A DNA stretch of 45,797 nt from Candidatus Pacearchaeota archaeon RBG_13_36_9 (GTDB lineage: Archaea; Nanobdellota; Nanobdellia; Pacearchaeales; GW2011-AR1), in assembly GCA_001786395.1 (NCBI GenBank), contig MFWN01000024.1:27697-73493 (forward strand), in the 5' to 3' direction. Numbering within the stretch: the stretch's first letter is position 1; every line of letters begins with the position of its first letter. Of this stretch, positions 41,490-45,797 are shown in pieces. The position numbers and the translations under genes are program-made. A model generated the notes under the pieces. The model was not told where the DNA came from and ran no database searches. It worked only from the letters and a program-made list of their open reading frames with translations.

Positions 41490-42032
41490 TTAAGAAACTG
41501 TGCCAGTGCTTTTTCTTTGCCAGATTATCTTTTGTTCTAAGTTGTAGTTTTTAAATTCCCTTAACTTTATATATTGGGCTTCTGAAATCTCAACATAATT
41601 TATCCTGAAATTATATTTATCTTTAATTTCCTGCACCAACTTGTTAATTTTTTCTTGCGGCAGAAAGTCTCCCACTACCAGCAATTTTGCAGCGTTGCCT
41701 TCCTTGGATTCTAAGATTATTTTTTTGGAGCGCGGATGGGAGGCTATTGTTTCTATAAACTTTTGTAAAGGATCCCCATCTTTTTTTAGCAGATTCATCA
41801 GTTCTTTAGTCTTTTCATTTTGGTCCAGCTGATAAAATCTTACTTTTCCTATTATTTTGGTTTTTAAGAAGCCCTTTTCTGAGAGCTTGTTAAGTATCCT
41901 GAAAGTCGTGGTGATGTTCACTTTTGCAAGATTTGCAACATCTGTAAGAAAATAATTTTTCTCGGGGTTTTCCATAAAAAGATTTATTATTCTTACAATC
42001 TTTTCATCAAAAAGGTCTTTCAGAATCTCCAT
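41490..42032 (-). CDS. Winged-helix regulator with C-terminal alpha/beta domain
   Basis: Regulator of 180 residues. N-terminal winged helix of ArsR/MarR type: VRIINLFMENPEKNYFLTDVA in outline, recognition helix VNITTTFRILNKLSEKGFL, wing KTKIIGKVRFYQL. The C-terminal half (about 95-180: SKKIILESKEGNAAKLLVVGDFLPQEKINKLVQEI) is an alpha/beta domain common behind archaeal wHTH proteins, perhaps a ligand or nucleotidyltransferase-like fold. It is divergent from the secreted-protein gene at 42237, and the phased TTTCA/TGAAA sites between them are its likely operators, so it may control that surface operon and itself. Confidence 0.8.
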   Translation of the reverse strand: MEILKDLFDEKIVRIINLFMENPEKNYFLTDVANLAKVNITTTFRILNKLSEKGFLKTKIIGKVRFYQLDQNEKTKELMNLLKKDGDPLQKFIETIASHPRSKKIILESKEGNAAKLLVVGDFLPQEKINKLVQEIKDKYNFRINYVEISEAQYIKLREFKNYNLEQKIIWQRKSTGTVS

Positions 42033-42083
42033 TTCTTGCTTTCTTTCCCCTCTTTATGTTAGGGAAATCAAGTTTATAAATGT

Positions 42084-42160
42084 TTTCATTTTTGAAAATA
42101 CAAGTTTCAATTCTGATGATGATAGATTTCATTTTTGAAATGGTTATTTCATTTTTGAAA
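42084..42160. promoter_or_regulatory. Phased operator array TTTCA-N4-TGAAA
   Basis: Three exact copies of TTTCATTTTTGAAA start at 42084, 42127 and 42147; a degenerate one, TTTCAATTCTGATG, starts at 42105. The spacings are 21, 22 and 20 bases, i.e. about two helical turns each, so four dimers could bind one DNA face. A leftward TATA (CATTTATAAACT on the minus strand) lies at about 42071-42082 and a rightward ATTTATAAAG at about 42171-42180. The array sits between the two promoters. Confidence 0.75.
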
Positions 42161-42236
42161 AAAGCGAAACATTTATAAAGACTAAAGTTTTTAAAATGGG
42201 ATAATTAACCCTTGAAAGGAGGAAAAAAGAGGTAAT

Positions 42237-42989
42237 ATGAAGACAGTAGAAGGTTTATCCTTATTTATACTTATAATTGCAGTTATAGCTTTGTTTTCAG
42301 CTGGGCTGGTTTTAGCGGTAGTTCCTTTTGGTGCAGATATAACAGAAAATGTCACTACAAGAGCTGCACCAGATGATCCTGAGCTCCATAATGCTAATGC
42401 AGGAAATGTGACTTATATGACTATTTTTGGCTACTCTGTAACGCAGGCATGGCAGGGTTACTATGGTAATGTTTCTGGTACAATAATGTTGGCAGATAAC
42501 AACGATAAAGTATTGTACAATTGGAGCCTGGCAAATCCAGAGGGCGAGGTTTATGCAACTGAAAACGGAACAGGGCAGGTTGACTGGGGCAATGTAGAAT
42601 GCTTTAATATATCTGAAAATGGAAATCTAACTGCTTTGGAGACTTGGTTCAACATCTCTTCAGCTGATCCTGATGGTGTCAATGAAACTTTCTCATACAG
42701 CAATGATCACGATGTTTTTTATACTGCAGATGAGACTTTTAGTTATGGCGAGTGTGCAGCAGCTTTTATGTTTAACAGCTCGGGAGCTTCTGACCCTACA
42801 CAATTCCAGGAAGTGCTTCTCACAGACCAATCAGATGATGTGCAAATAATTTTCGTTGCACTTATCGAGGAATTTGGAAGAGCTGGTTTTGATGGGAATA
42901 ACTATGACTTTGAAATGGTTGTTTTGGAGAATGGGCATGGCACAGATACAGCATACAGGAACTACTACTTTTATGTAGAGTTGCAATAA
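42237..42989 (+). CDS. Secreted surface protein (GNVTG family) A
   Basis: Protein of 250 residues with an N-terminal signal helix (LSLFILIIAVIALFSAGLVLAV) and a beta-rich body with many N-glycosylation sequons. Core pattern: QGYYGNVSGTIML-D, VLYNWSLANPEGEVYAT, WGNVECFNIS, ending NYDFEMVVLENG..YYFYVELQ. The same pattern occurs in the product of 43122 and in the last domain of the giant protein at 34403. I do not recognise a named family. AGGAGG and GAGGTAAT precede the ATG, and the phased operators upstream suggest strong, switched expression, as for an abundant surface-layer or filament subunit (inference). Confidence 0.8.
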   Translation: MKTVEGLSLFILIIAVIALFSAGLVLAVVPFGADITENVTTRAAPDDPELHNANAGNVTYMTIFGYSVTQAWQGYYGNVSGTIMLADNNDKVLYNWSLANPEGEVYATENGTGQVDWGNVECFNISENGNLTALETWFNISSADPDGVNETFSYSNDHDVFYTADETFSYGECAAAFMFNSSGASDPTQFQEVLLTDQSDDVQIIFVALIEEFGRAGFDGNNYDFEMVVLENGHGTDTAYRNYYFYVELQ

Positions 42990-43038
42990 GGTTATTTTAT
43001 TTATTATTTTTTAGTTAAATAAGAAGTAGAGGGTTAAT

Positions 43039-43087
43039 ACAGAACAAAATGTTCTGTCTCCCAAAGTTTAGACAAACAAAAACTTTG
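43039..43087. repeat. Two perfect hairpins, relative of the 23849 array
   Basis: ACAGAACA-AAA-TGTTCTGT (43039-43057) and CAAAGTTT with AAACTTTG (43062-43087) lie between two surface-protein genes. The order AATACAGAA..TTCTGTCT..CCAAAG is shared with 23932-23971, though the inner stem bases differ while staying paired. That points to a related element kept for its fold rather than its exact sequence. Confidence 0.65.
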
Positions 43088-43121
43088 TGATAAGGGAAGA
43101 GATTATAGAAACATAAAGAAG

Positions 43122-43886
43122 ATGAAAAACCATAAAAACTTGGTGGAATTGTTTTTAGTTATAACTGTAGGCTTGGCTATCTTTTTATTAATAAGGGTGC
43201 AGGCAGCTGACCCTGTTGGGCCAGATGCCATTGATTTGATAAGCAACGTGACCAAAAATACAACAGCCACAAAAATAATCAACATTTCGGGGGGCAGGAT
43301 AGGCACTTTTGATGTCAATGCAACTATCCAGAATCCGCGGTGGAAGGCATTTATCGGTAATGTTACTGGAAAATTCACTTTAATGGATGGGCAGGGGGCA
43401 ACGGTTTTTGACTGGACAATCAGTTCTATAACTGGAAGAATTTATGCCACAGCTAACTCTACTGCATTATCTTGGGCGTCTGTTAATTGCTCTAATGTCA
43501 CAAGTTTAGAATTGGAGAATGTAAAATTTAATCATACTAGAGCAGATGATAATATAACCAAAACCTTTAATGCTACAATTAATTCCACAGAAGACAACCT
43601 GACGATTTCTGGAGGGCATAATTATTTTTATGTTGGAGCCAGATACATGCCTGCAAACACCTGCCCAACATTAAACACTTATGAAAACAGCAACCCCCAG
43701 GATACTGATTTTGAAGAGGTGGCTTTATACGATGGGGGCAATATGATATATGCCGCTCTGCTGGAAGATAATGAGGCAGGTTATAATGGCTATAAATACG
43801 ATTTTCAGATGATTGTTCCTGAAATAGGCTTATCAGACTTTAGCGGGGCAACAGCCTACTATATTTATGTTGAAATTGGAACTTAA
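43122..43886 (+). CDS. Secreted surface protein (GNVTG family) B
   Basis: Protein of 254 residues, paralogue of the product of 42237. Signal helix LVELFLVITVGLAIFLLI then VQAADP, a likely cleavage region. Body: KAFIGNVTGKFTLMDGQG, TVFDWTISSITGRIYATANST, SWASVNCSN, and the end YNGYKYDFQMIVPE..AYYIYVEIGT. Two Cys lie in matching positions near VNC and TCPTL. It probably forms the same extracellular structure as protein A. The next gene starts two bases after its stop; the hairpin pair upstream may set the ratio of expression from the first gene. Confidence 0.8.
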   Translation: MKNHKNLVELFLVITVGLAIFLLIRVQAADPVGPDAIDLISNVTKNTTATKIINISGGRIGTFDVNATIQNPRWKAFIGNVTGKFTLMDGQGATVFDWTISSITGRIYATANSTALSWASVNCSNVTSLELENVKFNHTRADDNITKTFNATINSTEDNLTISGGHNYFYVGARYMPANTCPTLNTYENSNPQDTDFEEVALYDGGNMIYAALLEDNEAGYNGYKYDFQMIVPEIGLSDFSGATAYYIYVEIGT

Positions 43887-43888
43887 AA

Positions 43889-44899
43889 ATGGAAAATGAA
43901 AATATTATCAAATTGGGAGTGAAGGCAATAGAGGCAAGTTTTATTATAATAGAGGTTGTTCTGTTATTCCTGCTGTTTTCTTTTTTCAGCTCTCCTGTAA
44001 GCGGAGGAATTGGAAATCCTAATACCACTGTTCAGACAACTCTGAATATCGGGGAGGTTTTTCCGGAAATTTTGAATGTAAGCATAAATGAGGGGGCTGA
44101 AACAATTACTTTAATCCCTAATCAGTCAGTAAATGTTTCGTGCGTTGGATTGATTAGAGACTATAATGGAGAGCTAAATTTAAGCACAGTTAGTGCAAGA
44201 TTTTTCCTTAATTCTGTGGGTTATGATGGAGCAGAGGACAACAATTCGATGTACAGGAACAGTTCCTGCACTTTTAATGAAACTACTAATAATTGGGCGG
44301 GAGTTCCAGATGATCCTTATCACGCTTTGGCAAATTGCACCTTTGAAATTTGGTATTTTGCAACTCCTGGAGTCTGGAATTGCACAATGTGGGTAAACGA
44401 CAGCACTAATTTTAATGACTCTAACAGCGATGATATTAATGTTTCTGAGCTTTTGGCTCTGGCTGTTCCTGACACAATAAACTATGGGCTAGTTAATGCA
44501 ACTGATGTTTCTAATGAGAATGTTACCAATGTCACAAATGTAGGGAATGTAATGTTTAACCTTAGCCTTAAGGGATATGCTTACAATGAAACAACTACTG
44601 CTAATCTAGCAATGAACTGCACTTTAGGAAATATAAAGAACATTTCAATTGAGCATGAGAAATATAATATGACTAGTTCAAATGACAGCGTCTTAAATCT
44701 GGGGCAGACTGCAGGCATTTATAAAAACCTGACTTCTTCAACAATTGTAGAGATGTTTAATCTGGGTTACAGGACAAATGATACAATCCAGGATGCAATA
44801 AATGCAACTTACTGGAGGATTTATGTTCCGTTAGGGGTTGCGGGAAGCTGCCAGGGGAATATTATATTTGGGGCTGTGCAGTCCGGAGCTTCACCTTAA
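43889..44899 (+). CDS. Secreted/membrane-anchored surface protein
   Basis: Protein of 336 residues with an N-terminal hydrophobic helix (ASFIIIEVVLLFLLFSFF) after a charged start, then PVSGGIGNPNTTVQTTLNIG. The body has one Ig-like domain (about 50-190, with NVSCVGLIRDYNGE and WNCTMWVND) and a second beta domain (about 190-330) with VPDTINYGLVNATDVSNENV, a pattern seen in archaeal surface proteins with repeated 'gap' or WxL-like beta modules. Many sequons; no C-terminal TM. It starts two bases after gene B, so it belongs to the same operon. Specific role unknown. Confidence 0.75.
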   Translation: MENENIIKLGVKAIEASFIIIEVVLLFLLFSFFSSPVSGGIGNPNTTVQTTLNIGEVFPEILNVSINEGAETITLIPNQSVNVSCVGLIRDYNGELNLSTVSARFFLNSVGYDGAEDNNSMYRNSSCTFNETTNNWAGVPDDPYHALANCTFEIWYFATPGVWNCTMWVNDSTNFNDSNSDDINVSELLALAVPDTINYGLVNATDVSNENVTNVTNVGNVMFNLSLKGYAYNETTTANLAMNCTLGNIKNISIEHEKYNMTSSNDSVLNLGQTAGIYKNLTSSTIVEMFNLGYRTNDTIQDAINATYWRIYVPLGVAGSCQGNIIFGAVQSGASP

Positions 44900-44936
44900 G
44901 TTATATTTTTTGATTTAAAGTGAAAGGAGGTTTAAA

Positions 44937-45590
44937 ATGAGTTTGATGTTTTTGGCTGACGGAGTACTTAGTCCGTTATCCTCTGGGGCAAGTCCTTTGG
45001 AGGCATTTGCAGGGGCAGCTGTGGGTATTATGGTACTCTTTCTTTTGTTGGGTGTGGCAATATGGGTGTATATTGCTCTTGCGCATATGGCTATTGCCAG
45101 ACGTGCAGGACAAAATGACAGTATTTCCGGGCTTTCGTGGGTTTTGGGTTTTGGGCCTTTGCTAATTGCCTATATTCTTTCGGGGATGCACTGGTGGCCG
45201 TGGCTTCTTATGTTAATAACATTTTTGCTGCTGTATTTGGGATTTGCTTTAGTGCTCTTCTCACCAGTTTTAGGAGTTCTGTTCATTATCCTTAGTGTGA
45301 TTGGATTTTTGGTTTTTGGGGTGTATTCAATAATCTGGATGTGCAAGATGTTTAAGGCAGTTGGAAGATCTATTTGGTTTGCGTTACTGCTGGTAATACT
45401 GACTGTTGTAGGATATCCTTTGGCATTCTTAGGGGCATATATTCAAATTTTCGTACTAAGCTTAATTGGACTGCTGATTGTTTTGGCAGCAGGAATTTTG
45501 TACTTGGTATTTATAGGGATTGCAGCATGGGGGAGCAGAGGACAGGCGAGAGCACCTGCAGCAGCTAAGCCAGCTGCTAGAAAGAAGTAA
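44937..45590 (+). CDS. Polytopic membrane protein, DUF5684/DUF805-like
   Basis: Integral membrane protein of 217 residues with about six helices (near 25-50, 65-82, 85-110, 112-135, 140-165, 170-200). Motifs WVYIALAHMAIARRAG, GMHWWPWLL and WMCKMFKAVGRSIWFALLL recall the short repeated signatures of DUF5684/DUF805-type proteins, whose function is unknown. The C terminus is an Ala/Pro/Lys tail, PAAAKPAARKK, probably in the cytoplasm. AAAGGAGG ends six bases before the ATG, a strong ribosome site. It is the last gene of the surface operon and could help assemble or export its products; that is position-based. Confidence 0.7.
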   Translation: MSLMFLADGVLSPLSSGASPLEAFAGAAVGIMVLFLLLGVAIWVYIALAHMAIARRAGQNDSISGLSWVLGFGPLLIAYILSGMHWWPWLLMLITFLLLYLGFALVLFSPVLGVLFIILSVIGFLVFGVYSIIWMCKMFKAVGRSIWFALLLVILTVVGYPLAFLGAYIQIFVLSLIGLLIVLAAGILYLVFIGIAAWGSRGQARAPAAAKPAARKK

Positions 45591-45640
45591 ATTTTTTCTT
45601 TTTTATTTTGTTGTTTGTTTATATTGCTGTGATAATATTT

Positions 45641-45675
45641 AAAAAATTGAGAGGCATACGCCAACTCAATTTTTT
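45641..45675 (+). terminator. Strong hairpin with T-rich tail
   Basis: AAAAAATTGAG (45641-45651) and CTCAATTTTTT (45665-45675) form a perfect 11-base stem. GGC-ATAC-GCC inside adds three more pairs. CTTTTTAATTTT follows. It lies 51 bases after the last stop and probably ends the surface operon transcript. Confidence 0.6.
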
Positions 45676-45780
45676 CTTTTTAATTTTAATCTGAGGACCA
45701 TTCTATATTGGGGGGTTTGTTTTTGAGGAGAAGAACAGTATCTCCGAACGTAATTAATCATTCTTAAATTACTCCAAAAA

Positions 45781-45790
45781 GTTTAAATAC
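45781..45790 (+). promoter_or_regulatory. TATA-like element at the right edge
   Basis: GTTTAAATAC resembles other TATA boxes here (for example 8248-8255). It probably serves a gene starting just beyond the window. Nothing else is clear between 45676 and 45780. Confidence 0.3.
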
Positions 45791-45797
45791 TTAACCT

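Noticed and set aside
1..45797. rRNA and tRNA genes
   Set aside because: By eye I found no conserved rRNA stretch and no cloverleaf with matching acceptor ends; a covariance-model scan would settle this.

Overview
The window looks like part of an archaeal genome, most likely a DPANN-type lineage (Pacearchaeota/Woesearchaeota-like; inference). The DNA is AT-rich. Promoters are TATA-box type, and several lie about 25 bases from the start codon, as expected for leaderless mRNAs. The window encodes giant N-glycosylation-sequon-rich Ig-like surface proteins, a polyprenyl synthase/UbiA/geranylgeranyl-reductase-like lipid set, KaiC-like and DUF835-like proteins, and archaeal HTH regulators. I see no rRNA, tRNA, CRISPR array or transposase.

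Layout. 1-7817: the 3' part of a giant surface protein gene and a secreted PGF-pre-PGF-like protein. 7814-10440: two divergent paralogous small proteins, a KaiC-like ATPase and a V4R-like protein. 10429-14566: an isoprenoid/lipid block (FAD reductase and UbiA leftward; YjbQ, polyprenyl diphosphate synthase and type 1 IPP isomerase rightward). 14655-16027: radC, a small winged-helix regulator and two tiny candidate leaderless units. 16035-34127: the signalling and surface region. 34254-41350: a ribbon-helix-helix regulator coupled to a 2315-residue Ig-repeat protein. 41490-45590: a winged-helix regulator with a phased operator array, two related secreted proteins, a third secreted protein and a polytopic membrane protein.

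The most interesting part is 16035-34127. Two leftward cassettes have the same order: Lrp-like HTH, (PAS protein), histidine kinase, single-domain response regulator, DUF835-like protein, CARDB-like single-pass membrane protein. Each is divergent from a rightward surface-protein gene that ends in a TSP1-like segment, a copy of the same CARDB-like domain and a TM helix. The rightward unit between the cassettes carries its own DUF835-like protein and response regulator. The HTH gene of one cassette is reduced to 45 codons. A 12-base sequence, TTAAACTTATAT, is shared by the two divergent promoter regions. I infer a duplicated module linking surface receptors or adhesins to cytoplasmic two-component signalling, with no conventional output domain on any response regulator.

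Other second-look items: runs of perfect intergenic hairpins (23849-24017, with relatives at 43039-43087 and 41374-41404), phased operators at 42084-42160, a palindrome next to the RHH gene at 34184-34210, and a candidate basic/aromatic micropeptide at 15658-15747. All function calls come from reading the sequence and family knowledge; no search was run.
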